A stretch of 64,000 nt of DNA from CAVREM01 sp963728825 (GCA_963728825.1 CAVSLA010000006.1:124001-188000); one strand, 5' to 3'. Counted from the first letter of the stretch, positions 32,480-42,538 are shown. Numbers and translations: made by a program. Notes: generated by a model from the sequence alone, not told the origin.

Positions 32480-33781
32480 TTACTGCGACGCCGCGTGAGC
32501 TAAATCAGGCACGGCCGCTTCGAGGACAGCCGGCGCCGCGAGCGCCGAGAAAACTCGATCCCGGGTTTCGAGGAACCTCTGCCGATCGCCGGCTGGAACG
32601 GGATCGCCGGGCGGCATCGCGCGATGCGCGGTGACGGGGTTGATGTTCACGCCGTTCTTTCGGAGCGCGTAATGAAGGTGTGGTCCAGTGGCGAGGCCCG
32701 TCGAGCCCACGCGCCCGATCAACTCGCCCTGCCCGATGCGCGCACCACGGCGGACGGCAATCGACGACAGGTGAAGGTACTGAGATTCGAATCCGTTGGC
32801 GTGACGCAAGTGCACCATCCGCCCCGATCCGCCGCTCGTTCCCGCGAACAGCACGGTTCCGCTCGACACCGCCACCACCGGCGCGCCTCTCGGCGCGCGG
32901 TAGTCGACTCCCTGGTGGGCGCGGTATTGATGCAGCACCGGATGAAACCGACGCCGGGTGAAGCCGGAGGTGATGACCGGCTCGAACTTCAGGGGCGACC
33001 GCAGGAAGAACTTGCGCAGGGAACGGCCCTCTTCGTCGAAGTAGGCGGCCGGCCCGTTGTCCGGCTCGAAATGGACCGCACGCAGCCGGCGGCCGTCGTT
33101 GTGCAGTTCGGCGGCGAGAATCGGACCATAGCCGGCGAACTGATCGTTCTCCCGGTACAACTTCTCGACGAGCAGCTCGAAGCGATCGCCGGGCTGCAGT
33201 TCGGTGTTGAAGTCGACGTCGCTGGCGAAGATGCCCGCCAGCGCCAACGACAGGTCGACGGTTTCGCCCGCGCGATCCATCGCCGCGATCAACGACGCAG
33301 CGTCGCCGCCAATCGCGCCCCGGACGGTCACGGTGCGCGCCGTCTTCTCGATCGGCACGATCTCGGCCACGAACCCCGCCGCGGCTTCGTCCGCGGCGCG
33401 CGCGATCTTCAGAATCTGGTTGTTGTCGATTTCGTATTCGAACCAGCGCAACGCCCCATCGAGGGCCTGGGCGAGGCGATAGGGCTGATGGACTCGGACA
33501 CGGCGCAGGTCGAACACCGTCGACGCGCGAGTCACGAGCGCACTCACGTCGGCTTCGGCCACCTCATGCGTGCGCAGCAGCGACGCCAGCGTCGCACCGG
33601 GCACGACGCGCGCCGAGATCGTCTGGATATCGGCGGGGAGGTAGACGTCGACCGCGTCGACCGCGCGGACCGCAAGCTCTGCCGTTTGCTCCACAGCCGT
33701 AGAACAGGCCGCGGCGAGAGCCGAGGATAGACCCAAGGCGACCAGCCGGTTCAACCGCGCCAGGCGGCGTGAGATCGTCAC
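32480..33781 (-). CDS. M23-family peptidoglycan metallopeptidase
   Basis: 433 residues. A signal peptide with lipobox-like AAACS, an N-terminal OapA/Csd3-like region (from about 50, DIQTISARVVPGATLASLLR) and a C-terminal lysostaphin-type domain with HQGVDYRAPRGAPVVA and GPHLHYAL, which hold the Zn ligands His, Asp and His. It should cleave peptidoglycan cross-links in the envelope. malQ follows 15 bp upstream on the same strand. Confidence 0.88.
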   Translation of the reverse strand: MTISRRLARLNRLVALGLSSALAAACSTAVEQTAELAVRAVDAVDVYLPADIQTISARVVPGATLASLLRTHEVAEADVSALVTRASTVFDLRRVRVHQPYRLAQALDGALRWFEYEIDNNQILKIARAADEAAAGFVAEIVPIEKTARTVTVRGAIGGDAASLIAAMDRAGETVDLSLALAGIFASDVDFNTELQPGDRFELLVEKLYRENDQFAGYGPILAAELHNDGRRLRAVHFEPDNGPAAYFDEEGRSLRKFFLRSPLKFEPVITSGFTRRRFHPVLHQYRAHQGVDYRAPRGAPVVAVSSGTVLFAGTSGGSGRMVHLRHANGFESQYLHLSSIAVRRGARIGQGELIGRVGSTGLATGPHLHYALRKNGVNINPVTAHRAMPPGDPVPAGDRQRFLETRDRVFSALAAPAVLEAAVPDLAHAASQ

Positions 33782-33796
33782 GGGATACGGCCAGGA

Positions 33797-35380
33797 TTAT
33801 ACGCGGCCATATCGCTCCGCCAAGCCACGCAACGCGCGCTGCCGTTCCGCCGCTTCGGGCACATCGCTTAGACGATCGACCGGCCACGGCAGTCGGAACG
33901 TCCAGTTCTGTTCGTCGACTTTGGCCGGCTCGTTGATACGGTCGCGCCAGCCGAACACATCCTGAATCGGAAAGAGGAGCAGATCCGACCCCGCTGCAAA
34001 CAGCGATTCGAGAAGCACGTCGCGAACGGACTCGTCGAACGCGCGGCCGGCGATGTCGCCCTGTGCCAGCCGCGCAATCGTCGGCAGCTCGGCGACCAGC
34101 CGCCGCTCCTCGTCATCCGCATGATCCCACCAGCTGGCCACGGTCTCGGTATCGTGCGTGCCGCTCGTCGCGACCGACACCGGCGGGTAGTCGGTCGGAT
34201 CACGAAACGGCTCGCCGCTGTCATGCCAGAACCGCTCCCAGCGGAAGACGCGGAAGCCCGGGACGCCGATCCGCTGCAGCGACGCGCGCACGTAATCGGG
34301 CACAGTCCCGAGATCCTCGGCCACGATCTCGGCGCCGGCCTCCCGGAAGATCGCCAGCACCTTCTCGCCCAGAGCGACCTGCGCCGCTTCATCGGCTGGC
34401 GTGAAGAAGGGATCGCCTCCGCCGCGCGGCCGGCCGTAGGTCCGATAGAGACCGACGAGGTGGTCGACGCGATAGCCGTCGTACAGATCGGCACTGCGCC
34501 TGGCGCGATCGCGCAGCCAGCGAAAATCTTCCGCGGCGATCGCATCCCAGCGGTAGACCGGCATCCCCCAGTCCTGACCGGTGGCGCTGAAGGCATCGGG
34601 CGGAACACCGAGCGAGGCATCGAGATCGAACTGATGCTGGCGGGCCCAGACGTCCGCCGAATCGCAATCGACCATGAACGGCAGATCGCCGAAGACCTCG
34701 ACGCCGCGCGCATTCAGTGCGGCGCGGGCGGCCTGCCACTGCGCAGCGGCCAGCCACTGCAGGTATTGATAGAACAGCACCTGGCGGGACAGATCGCGGC
34801 GGAGTCGATCGATCGCGGCCGGCTCGCGGCGGCGCAGCGGCTTTTCCCACTCCATCCACGGCCGCTCACCCTGATGAGCGTGGATGGCACGAAACAACCC
34901 GTAGTCTTCGACCCACCAGGCCTGGCGCGCGAGAAACTCGCGAAAGGTCCGCGCGCGCGCCGAGTCGCGGCTCCACTCGGCGTCGCGGAAGCGCTCGAAT
35001 GCCGCGGCCAGCGCGTCGTGTTTCAGACGCCGCACCGTCGCGTAGTCGACGCGGCTCGAACGTCGGACGCCTTCCAGCCCCTTGCGGTCGTCGCACGACA
35101 AACCGGCCTCGCTGCCGAGCGCCATGACCTCGTCCACGTCTGACAGACGGATGAACACCGGATCGATGGCCATCGCGCTGAGCGCGGAGTACGGCGACTG
35201 CTGGCCCGGCGCCATCTCGTTGAGTGGCAGCAGTTGCAGGACCTGGCACCCGGCATCGGCGACCCACTCCCCGAGCCGGGGCAGGTCTCCGATGTCGCCG
35301 ATTCCCCAGCTGCTGGTCGAAGGGGCCGAGAAGAGCGGAAGGAGCAGGCCGGCGCGTCGGCGACCGGCGGGCACTGTCAT
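33797..35380 (-). CDS. malQ: 4-alpha-glucanotransferase (amylomaltase)
   Basis: 527 residues of the GH77 fold. RRAGLLLPLFSAPSTSSWGIGDIGDL opens the enzyme; VFGDLPFMVDCDSADVWA, YDGYRVDHLVGLYRTYG (catalytic nucleophile Asp), VAEDLGTVPDYVRASL (general acid Glu) and ATSGTHDTETVASWW are present. It moves alpha-1,4-glucan segments in glycogen or maltodextrin metabolism. The ATG at 35380 is chosen because its ATGA overlaps the stop of the upstream aminotransferase, a classical coupled start; an in-frame ATG at 35398 lies inside that gene. Confidence 0.93.
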   Translation of the reverse strand: MTVPAGRRRAGLLLPLFSAPSTSSWGIGDIGDLPRLGEWVADAGCQVLQLLPLNEMAPGQQSPYSALSAMAIDPVFIRLSDVDEVMALGSEAGLSCDDRKGLEGVRRSSRVDYATVRRLKHDALAAAFERFRDAEWSRDSARARTFREFLARQAWWVEDYGLFRAIHAHQGERPWMEWEKPLRRREPAAIDRLRRDLSRQVLFYQYLQWLAAAQWQAARAALNARGVEVFGDLPFMVDCDSADVWARQHQFDLDASLGVPPDAFSATGQDWGMPVYRWDAIAAEDFRWLRDRARRSADLYDGYRVDHLVGLYRTYGRPRGGGDPFFTPADEAAQVALGEKVLAIFREAGAEIVAEDLGTVPDYVRASLQRIGVPGFRVFRWERFWHDSGEPFRDPTDYPPVSVATSGTHDTETVASWWDHADDEERRLVAELPTIARLAQGDIAGRAFDESVRDVLLESLFAAGSDLLLFPIQDVFGWRDRINEPAKVDEQNWTFRLPWPVDRLSDVPEAAERQRALRGLAERYGRV

Positions 35381-36564
35381 TTGCAGTCCATTCTGCAAGC
35401 AAAATGCCGGACGATCCGCGTGACGCCGGCTCGAAAGGCTTCGTCGGGCGGCAGGAGACTGACGATCAGGAACGCTTCGGTGCGGAAGTCAAAAAAATAT
35501 CCGGGATGTGTCAGGACTCCGTCGCGCTCGAGAAGCGCCAGCACGAGCTCCTCCTCGGCTGCCACCGCCGGCACACGGAGGACTGCATACCAGCCGCCGT
35601 CGGCGTGGAGCACGGCACATCCGGAGTCTGCCACCGCGGCGCCGACGAGGTATCGATAGTTCGAGGTGACCCGGACGCGAATCTGCTCGCGAACCACGGC
35701 GCCACGCTCGAGCAGTTCCCTGGCCGCAACCTGCACCGGCGTGGACACCGACAAGTATGTATCCGCGGCCAGCTCGAGGCGCGACAGCGCGTCCCGGACA
35801 ATCGCCGCGGGCCCGGCGGCGATGATCCAGGCGAGCTTGATCTGCGGCAGGCCGATCGATTTCGACAATCCGCCGAGGCTGAACGAGAGACACGTGTCGC
35901 ACTGCGCCGGCACGCCTGCAGCGCGATCGACGTCCGGCGCCAGCGGGTAGTCGACGAACACTTCGTCGGCAATCAGCGCCGCGCCGCGCGCCGCGCAGAG
36001 CGCGGCGAGCCGTTCGAGCTCGTGCCGCTTGATCCGCGACCCGGTCGGGTTGTTGGGCGACACGGTCACCACCGCGCGCGTCCCCGGCGACCACGCGCGC
36101 TCGATCGAATCGAAGTCGATCGACCAGCTGCCGTGGTACTCGAGGTCGTAGGCGCGCGACACGACCGCATCGAGCCGGGTGAGATGATCGAGCAGCGGAT
36201 AACCGGGGCGCGGCACCAGCACCACGTCTCCCGGATCGCACAAGACTTTGAACAACAGCGAATACGCTTCGCTGGTGCTCGCCGTCAGGACGATCCGTTC
36301 GTCCGGCACCCGGATACCACGGCGCAGACAGTCGGCAGCCACGGCCTGGCGCGCTTCCGCAAGACCGAAGGGTTCGGGATGGTAGACCAGGCCGCGCGGT
36401 GCGGCCAGCGGATCGAGCAGGTCGGGAGGATATTCGAGCCCGGCGCTGGTCGGATTGGAGAGCGTCAGATCGATGACCGGGCGGCCTTCGGCGGCCATCG
36501 CGCGGACGGTGGTCGTGAGCGCGTTGGCGGTGAGATCTCCCTCGACCCGCCGCGACCACTTCAC
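35377..36564 (-). CDS. PLP-dependent class I/II aminotransferase
   Basis: 395 residues. IDLTLSNPTSAGLEYPPDLL near the start, VSPNNPTGSRIKRHELERL, IADEVFVDYPL, and the Schiff-base lysine in FSLGGLSKSIGLPQIKLAW define a fold type I enzyme. Substrate is not known. GTG 36564 overlaps the stop (GTGA) of the cyclophilin-type gene, so both are translated from one message. It overlaps malQ by 4 bp in the same way. The apparent fusion with the upstream gene in the current frame is a frameshift artefact. Confidence 0.85.
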   Translation of the reverse strand: MKWSRRVEGDLTANALTTTVRAMAAEGRPVIDLTLSNPTSAGLEYPPDLLDPLAAPRGLVYHPEPFGLAEARQAVAADCLRRGIRVPDERIVLTASTSEAYSLLFKVLCDPGDVVLVPRPGYPLLDHLTRLDAVVSRAYDLEYHGSWSIDFDSIERAWSPGTRAVVTVSPNNPTGSRIKRHELERLAALCAARGAALIADEVFVDYPLAPDVDRAAGVPAQCDTCLSFSLGGLSKSIGLPQIKLAWIIAAGPAAIVRDALSRLELAADTYLSVSTPVQVAARELLERGAVVREQIRVRVTSNYRYLVGAAVADSGCAVLHADGGWYAVLRVPAVAAEEELVLALLERDGVLTHPGYFFDFRTEAFLIVSLLPPDEAFRAGVTRIVRHFACRMDCK

Positions 36565-38586
36565 GGGAGGATCTCGATCGTCTCGATCACGTCGCCCTCG
36601 AGTATCCGCTCGACGACCTCGAGGCCGTTCAGGATTTGCGCAAAGACCGTGTACTCGGTGATCGAATCGCGGGTTGTCGACCAGGTCGACGAAAAATTGC
36701 GCGTCGCCGGTATCGCGGCCCCGCGTCGAAATCCCGACCGAGCCACGCACGTGCGGCCACAGCCCGACCTCATCCCGCATGAACTCGGAGATGCCGACGT
36801 ACTCGTTGGCGGCCGGGCTGCCTCCTTGCACGACGAAGTTCGGGACGACCCTGTGGAACGTGAGGCCGTCGTAGTAGCGCGCGTCGGCCAGCGCCGCGAA
36901 GCGCAGCACCGTCAGCGGCGCTTCAGACGTGAACAGCGCGATGTCAAACGAACCGAGATCGCGGATGGTGATGCGCGCGCGCGGCGCCGCCAGCCGCCGG
37001 AGCTCCGCCACCGACAGGACGGTCTGGGTCGTCGAGGGACGCGCCGGCTTGGCGGCGGGCGGCGGCGCCCCGAGCCGCGTCAGCGTCGCGGCCAGCACTG
37101 CCCGGGTGTCAGCGGAGTTCGCGCGGTCTTCGTCGACCAGCCGCGTCCAGGCCGCCCTGAGCGCCGGCACGGCATCGTCCGTTTTCGGAGTTTCGTCGAG
37201 CGCGGCCGCCGCCGCGCGAATCGCCTGGTAGCCGGTGCGTGACAGCGCGCGGATGTACAGGCCGTCGCCATCGTGCCTCGCGACCTTCGCGAGACCTTCG
37301 ATCGCCGCTTCGACGACGTTGTCGTGCGGGTCGGCGGCGAGTGTTTCGAGGACCTCGCGATGTTGGAGCACCGCCGCGGCCCGTGCCGCGTAGACGCGCA
37401 GCTGCCAGCGCGTCGACGACACGAACTGTCCGAGCGCCGCGGCGCCCTGTGACGGCGCCATCGCGGCGAGCGCGACGATGGCGTGCGCCGCTCGATGCCA
37501 TCCGCGGGCCGACCCGGCGTTCGAGAGGTCGTTGACGGTCGCTTCGAGAAACCGCGCCGCCGCGACGTGTCCGGCGCATACGGACAGTTGATCGATGGCC
37601 ACCAGCGCGATGGTCGTCTCGACGTCGCGGGCGGTGGCGATGAAGGTGTCGCACGCGCCGTCATCGCGACGCGGCGCAAACCCGCGCAGCGCCTCGAGCC
37701 GTACCATGGCGGCGGCATCTTCCAGACCGCGGGCCAGGACGCCGGTGCCTTTGCCGGACGTGGCCGCCGCGCGCATCGACAGACGCCGCACTTGCGGATC
37801 GGGGTCGGCCGCTGTCGCCACAATCAGGTCGTCGTCGACCGCGCTGGCGGCGATCAACGCCTCGAGAGAAAGCCGTCGGACGCGCGCATCGCGCCGGTGA
37901 TCGACCTGGCCGGTCGTGGCGCCGTCCTCTTCGATGCTGGCGAGCGCGCGGAGCGTCGTGATGGCGGCGGGACTCGGCGATCGGTCGCGGTGCCTCCTGA
38001 CGAGCGCTTCGAACCCCTTGGTGACGCCCAGTCGATCGGTGACGAGCTGGGTGCTCTCCGCCAGCTCGATCAGCGCGGTCTCAGCGCGCGCGACGAGCTC
38101 GGGGGCCTCGTAGGGCAGCCGGCCGATCGTCTCGGCCAGCGCCGCCCGGACGCTCGCCTCCTCTTCATCCGTCAGCCGGCCGATCAACGTGGCCTGCACG
38201 GCGGCGATGTCAGTGGCCGCCGGGACCTTGGTCACGGCGTTCCAGCCGCGCGCCGCCTGGCCGATGGCGTTGGCCGCCTCGGCACGTACTTCCGGCAGCG
38301 CGAACTGGAGCGCGGGGAGGAGATCGACGATGAGCGCGGGGCGCTCGAGACGGCCGACGGCGCGGATCGCCAGAATCGCCGCGAGCGGATCCCTGCTTCT
38401 GATTCCCGTGCGCAGCGTGATCAGATCGGCGGGCGTCGGGGCGCGCCGCTCCTCGGCTTGCAGGATGGCCAGCCGTGCCGGCGGCACGACGGCCCCCGGC
38501 TGGGCGTTCGCGCTCGCCGGCGACAGCAGCGCGGCGATCGCGCCGAGGGCACGGAGGGTGCGGAGGCCGCGGACAAATACGGACAC
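36561..38586 (-). CDS. HEAT-repeat protein with C-terminal cyclophilin domain, one +1 frameshift
   Basis: About 674 residues after removing one extra base near 36660. An N-terminal signal peptide (LRTLRALGAIAALLSPASANA) leads to a long array of HEAT repeats (about 35-480, Leu/Ala-rich pairs such as AGSARGWHRAAHAIVALAAM) and a C-terminal cyclophilin-type peptidyl-prolyl isomerase (SFDIALFTSEAPLTVLRFAAL, GLTFHRVVPNFVVQGG, VFAQILNGLEVVERI). It is probably a periplasmic folding factor with a scaffold arm. GTG 38586 is used; the signal peptide DNA itself resembles the intergenic CTCCGTG repeat. Confidence 0.75.
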
Positions 38587-38849
38587 GGAGTCACGGCGAC
38601 ACGGAGACGACACGGAGACGACACGTCGCGTGCGACCGGCGGCCGGCGAAGCTGGCCGCCATGCGGCGATGGAATCACACGCGAAAACGCGAACCACCTT
38701 GTCCCCCGGGTTTGCGTTTTCGCGTGTGTTTCCATCGCCGCGCCGCGCATCGCGGGGCGGTCGCGCGCGGCAGTGTGATTTCTCCGTGCGTCCTCCGAGG
38801 CTCCGTGGCTCCGTGTTGGTCTGTGACCTCCGCAATCTCAGTGTCCTCT
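38587..38849. repeat. Intergenic region dense with CTCCGTG-type and REP-like repeats
   Basis: No gene. It has CACGGAGACGACACGGAGACG units (38590-38630), a REP-like hairpin (38663-38741) and CTCCGTGCG, CCTCCGAGG, CTCCGTGGCTCCGTGTTGG units (38781-38820). This is the longest repeat-filled spacer in the window. Confidence 0.65.
38663..38741. repeat. Long REP-like inverted repeat
   Basis: Arms of 33 nt at 38663-38695 and 38709-38741, with two mismatches; the core CACACGCGAAAACGC (38676-38690) and GCGTTTTCGCGTGTG (38714-38728) is perfect. The loop is 13 nt. Confidence 0.8.
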
Positions 38850-40886
38850 TTATCGGAGAGGCCGCGTGGCCGCTGAGTACTCGAGCATCTGCTTCGTGAG
38901 GTCCATCGGGTAGGAGATGGTCACGTCCGTGATCTCTCCAGCCGGATTGCGGACCGCGTCCAGTTTCGGCATGACGAAGCCGGTGTAGGACGGGAGATTC
39001 AGCTGCTGCACGCGGGCGACGATCTCGTCGCGCAGCGCCGGCTCGAAGTGGATGCCGTGGGTCTCGAACAGCGAGTGTGCGGCCGCGTAGTCGCCTTCGG
39101 ACTTGATCCGCTGCACTTCGGCGAGCAGCCGGCCGACGCCGTCGCGGAACGCCCGGACGTCGACCACGCCGTAGTAGGTCTTCCCGTCGCGCACCTGTTT
39201 ATCGATCGCCTTGGTATTCGCGAGCAGCCAGTGGACGATCATCTGCCGGTTCCGCATGTGCGCTTCCTCGATCTGCGTTCCCTCGCGGACCCGGCGGAGC
39301 TGGACGAGCGCGTTGCGCGCGTAGTGCTCATACTCCGCGCGCACCACCTCGTCGTGATCGGTCTGAGCGATCAACCCCATCTCGACGAGCTTCGGGTCGG
39401 GCAGGAAGTACAGCGCCACCAGGTCGGCGCGCGATTCTTCGAGCGCCGAATAGTGCTCCTTCAGGACTCCCTGCGGGTTGCCCTGCAGCCGCTCGGCAAC
39501 CTTTCCCGATGCGTGGCCGATGACTTCGTGCATGTTGGTCGTCAACTCGCCCGCGAAGGCGCCCCATCTGCGCCCGCGCTCCGCCTCCTCCGCCGACCAC
39601 GCGAACTCGCTCCGCAACGCCGCGGGCTGCGATCGCTCATGCGCGTCGTTGACGTTGGTGAGCGACACCGACTTGCTGCCGTAGCGCTCGCGGACCGTCT
39701 GATCGTTCGGCAGGTTGATGCCGATCGCCGTGACCGGCCCCGCGTCGCCGGTCTCGATCACCACCTCGATTGCGTTGGCGGTAATCCCCTGGACACCCTG
39801 CTTGCGGTAGGCCGGATCCCACGGCATCCGCTCTTCGAACCACTGCGCCTCGCGGGCCAGCTTGCGGATGTCCTCGGTCTTGTCGTGATTGACGTAGAAC
39901 ACCAGCGCTTCCCAGGCCCCCTTGACACCCCGGGCATCCATGTAAACCTCGACGAAACCATTGATCGTATCGACCGGAGACTGCGTGTCCTTGACCCAGG
40001 CAATGTCGTACGCCGTCCGGTCGCCAGGCTCGCCGGTCCGGTACCACTTGATCAGCGCGCGAAGCGCGTCGGCCATCGAGGGGGTGGTAAACGGAATGGC
40101 CGCTTCAAGATGTCCGATGATGGCCGAGATCGGCGCAGCGTACAGTCCCCCCTCGGCGGCCCGGTAGACCTGCTCCTCGAGCCGGCCGTTGTGTTTGACC
40201 AGGCGAGAGTTCACGTCGTAGCGATCCCGGAAGCCTTCGAGGTCCTTCATCGTCACGCCGACGTACAGGTTGTTCGCGCTGGCCGTCAGGATGTCCTTGC
40301 CCGGCCCCGGCGTCTTGGTCGTCACCATGGGATCGAACGTCAGGTCGAAGAACATCGGTTGGAGTCGAGCCAGCAGCGCCTCGAGCGTTTCGCCGCGCCG
40401 GGTTGGAAAGGTCGCACCCGCCCGCGCCGCAGCGTGCGCCGCCGCCGCCAACGCCTCGGGCGTGCACTTCAGGACGAACTTGCGGGCCGTCAGGTTGTTG
40501 TAGGGGCCGCTGTTGATCCAGAACAGTTTGGTGTAGCGCTCGATCTCGGCGCGCGTCGCCGGCTCGACGCTGCCGGCCTGCGCCAGGATTGCTTCGAGCA
40601 CGTCGCGCATGGCGAGGTTGTGCGCGTAGCGCTGATCGTAAAAGATGTCGCGTCCGGCGATCGCCGCCTGGTACAGGTGCCAGATCAGCACCTTTTCCCT
40701 GAGCGGCAGCTCGCTGAACCCATCGGCATACAGCTGCACGACGGCAGCTTCGTCGACCTGTTCGAGGAGGTATTGCCGTTCGCTCGGCGCCGGCGTCGAC
40801 GACGACGCGGCGCCGGTGGTGGAGGGCGCTGGTGACCCGCAGGCGCACGTCACGATCAACGACATGGACGTCAATAACCCCTTCAT
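38850..40886 (-). CDS. M49-family (dipeptidyl peptidase III-like) lipoprotein
   Basis: 678 residues. A lipoprotein signal with VTCACGS lipobox. The zinc site is HEVIGHASG (the HEXXGH form of M49), with the third ligand Glu in ALEESRADLVALYFLP. Other M49-type features include the long N-terminal lobe (YTKLFWINSGPYNNLTARKF) and YGVVDVRAFRDGVGRLL. It removes dipeptides from peptides, here probably in the periplasm or on the outer membrane. ATG 40886 begins a well-formed signal; a GTG at 40898 is also in frame. Confidence 0.85.
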   Translation of the reverse strand: MKGLLTSMSLIVTCACGSPAPSTTGAASSSTPAPSERQYLLEQVDEAAVVQLYADGFSELPLREKVLIWHLYQAAIAGRDIFYDQRYAHNLAMRDVLEAILAQAGSVEPATRAEIERYTKLFWINSGPYNNLTARKFVLKCTPEALAAAAHAAARAGATFPTRRGETLEALLARLQPMFFDLTFDPMVTTKTPGPGKDILTASANNLYVGVTMKDLEGFRDRYDVNSRLVKHNGRLEEQVYRAAEGGLYAAPISAIIGHLEAAIPFTTPSMADALRALIKWYRTGEPGDRTAYDIAWVKDTQSPVDTINGFVEVYMDARGVKGAWEALVFYVNHDKTEDIRKLAREAQWFEERMPWDPAYRKQGVQGITANAIEVVIETGDAGPVTAIGINLPNDQTVRERYGSKSVSLTNVNDAHERSQPAALRSEFAWSAEEAERGRRWGAFAGELTTNMHEVIGHASGKVAERLQGNPQGVLKEHYSALEESRADLVALYFLPDPKLVEMGLIAQTDHDEVVRAEYEHYARNALVQLRRVREGTQIEEAHMRNRQMIVHWLLANTKAIDKQVRDGKTYYGVVDVRAFRDGVGRLLAEVQRIKSEGDYAAAHSLFETHGIHFEPALRDEIVARVQQLNLPSYTGFVMPKLDAVRNPAGEITDVTISYPMDLTKQMLEYSAATRPLR

Positions 40887-40928
40887 AGTCGCGCTCACTG
40901 AAGTTCATTGGGTCGCGGGTCCGCGTTC

Positions 40929-40970
40929 GCCGAACGCCGAACGCCGAACGCCGAACGCCGAACGTCGAAC
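40929..40970. repeat. Heptanucleotide tandem repeat (GCCGAAC)x6
   Basis: Five exact GCCGAAC units and one GTCGAAC unit, 42 bp, in the spacer between the M49 gene and the beta-CASP gene. Confidence 0.8.
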
Positions 40971-40984
40971 GACTGAGTGTCAGT

Positions 40985-42358
40985 TTATATCTCGACGCGT
41001 TGGTTATGGCCGGCGATATGAACGGGCCACTGACGCTCGCTGGCAATGCGATCGCGCAGCGCCGTCAGGGCGTGCGTTTCGCCGTGGACGAGATAGGTCG
41101 CGCCTGGCGCGCGCGTGAACCCATCGAGCCACCTCATGATCTCGCTGGCGTCCGCATGCGCGGACATCGAGTCGAGTCGCTCGATGCGCGCGGCCACCGG
41201 AATGTCGCGTCCCTTGATGCGCACCTGTGTCGCGCCGTCGACGAGCGCGCGCCCGCGCGTTCCGGCGGCCTGGTATCCGACAAACAGCACCGTGTGCTTT
41301 GGACTGGGCAGCGTGGCGACGAGGTGATGCAGGACGCGACCGCCCGTGGCCATGCCGCTCGATGCGATGACAATGGCCGGCTTCCCTGATGCGACCAGTT
41401 CGATTGACTGCTGCACCGAGCTGACGGTGGTCATCCGCGTCGTCGCGAACGTCTTGACGCCCGGCGCGGCCGGCGTCATGTCGGCGTCGAGCTCGTCGGT
41501 CCGACTGGCGTAGAACTGAAGCGCCCGCGCCGCCATCGGACTGTCGACGTAGACGGGCAGAATCGGAACGCGCCTGGCGTCCTCGAGCCGCTTCAACGCG
41601 TAGATCACTTCCTCGACACGTCCGATCGCGAACGCGGGAACGATCAGCTTGCCGCCTCGCGCCGCAACGTCGTTGACGATGTCGGCCAGCCGTCGGCCGT
41701 CGTCATCGGGCTCGTGCAGCCGATCGCCATACGTCGATTCGAGAAGAAGAACGTCGGCCTGATCGACCGGCGATGGATCAGGCAGCACGGGACGGTTGTA
41801 GCGACCCAGATCCCCGCCGAAGAGAATCGTGCGCCCGTCGCATCGCACGCGCGCGTACGCCGAACCCAGCAGGTGCCCCGCGGGGAGAAACTCGACGTCC
41901 ATGCCTGCCGAGACGGGGACGACGCGGTTGAAGCCGACCGGTTGCAGCTGCAGCAGCGCCCGCGCGGCGTCGTTGCTCGTGTAGAGCGGGAGCGCGGGAT
42001 GATGCTTGGTGTAGCCCTGCCGATTGGCGTCGCGCGCATCTTCTTCCTGAATCTTCGCGGAATCGGGCAGCACCACCGAGCAGAGGTCCTGAGTGCCGGG
42101 CGTGCAGAAGATCCGTCCGCGGAATCCGTCTGCCACCAGTCGCGGCAGATATCCACAGTGGTCGAGGTGGGCATGCGTGAGGACGACCGCGTGAATATTG
42201 GAGGGCGCGATGGGCAGCGGCTGCCAGTTCCGCTCCCGCAGCTCTTTGAGCCCCTGAAAGAGCCCGCAGTCGATCAAGACAGGCACGCCGGCGGCCTCGA
42301 GCAGGTGCTTCGAGCCGGTCACCGTGCCCGCCGCCCCGAGGAAAGTTATGCTGGACAT
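40985..42358 (-). CDS. Beta-CASP metallo-beta-lactamase-fold nuclease
   Basis: 457 residues. The first motif LTHAHLDHCGYLPRLV is the HxHxDH Zn site; FLPAGHLLGSAYARV, FGGDLGRYNRPVLP and the beta-CASP motifs (ESTYGDRLHEP, SSGMATGGRVLHHL, SAHADASEIMRW) follow in order. It resembles CPSF73/YSH1-type RNA exonucleases or RNase J-like enzymes. No partner is adjacent. Transcribed away from the molybdenum hydroxylase genes. Confidence 0.9.
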   Translation of the reverse strand: MSSITFLGAAGTVTGSKHLLEAAGVPVLIDCGLFQGLKELRERNWQPLPIAPSNIHAVVLTHAHLDHCGYLPRLVADGFRGRIFCTPGTQDLCSVVLPDSAKIQEEDARDANRQGYTKHHPALPLYTSNDAARALLQLQPVGFNRVVPVSAGMDVEFLPAGHLLGSAYARVRCDGRTILFGGDLGRYNRPVLPDPSPVDQADVLLLESTYGDRLHEPDDDGRRLADIVNDVAARGGKLIVPAFAIGRVEEVIYALKRLEDARRVPILPVYVDSPMAARALQFYASRTDELDADMTPAAPGVKTFATTRMTTVSSVQQSIELVASGKPAIVIASSGMATGGRVLHHLVATLPSPKHTVLFVGYQAAGTRGRALVDGATQVRIKGRDIPVAARIERLDSMSAHADASEIMRWLDGFTRAPGATYLVHGETHALTALRDRIASERQWPVHIAGHNQRVEI

Positions 42359-42538
42359 CCGTAAATGGCCTATATGCTATAGTTTATGGCTGCGTTGGCG
42401 GCTTGACGGTTGCCGGCCAGTTCCTTGGACGGTCAGAACGTAATCGATATTGAACCGCAAGCTGTATTCGGATTATCTTGTCGCTTCATTTTCCTGCACT
42501 TGACCGGATAGGTGTCCGCACTGAGAGGTGATTCTGCA
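42359..42538. other. Divergent promoter region of the molybdenum hydroxylase operon
   Basis: 180 bp without a gene between two divergent transcription units. An AT-rich stretch at about 42363-42392 includes TATAGT (42380-42385), which could serve as a -10 in either direction. I see no palindrome that would mark an operator. Confidence 0.3.

Noticed and set aside
35377..38835. A single 1152-residue protein fusing HEAT repeats, a cyclophilin and an aminotransferase
   Set aside because: The cyclophilin's true ending (VFAQILNGLEVVERI...) and its stop at 36561 are in the neighbouring frame, and the aminotransferase has its own GTG at 36564 with GTGA overlap. The fusion is caused by one extra base near 36660.
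42512..42538. Earlier ATG for the 2Fe-2S subunit
   Set aside because: The ATG at 42539 has an AGGTGA at proper distance; the earlier one has none and would lengthen the segment before the Tat motif.
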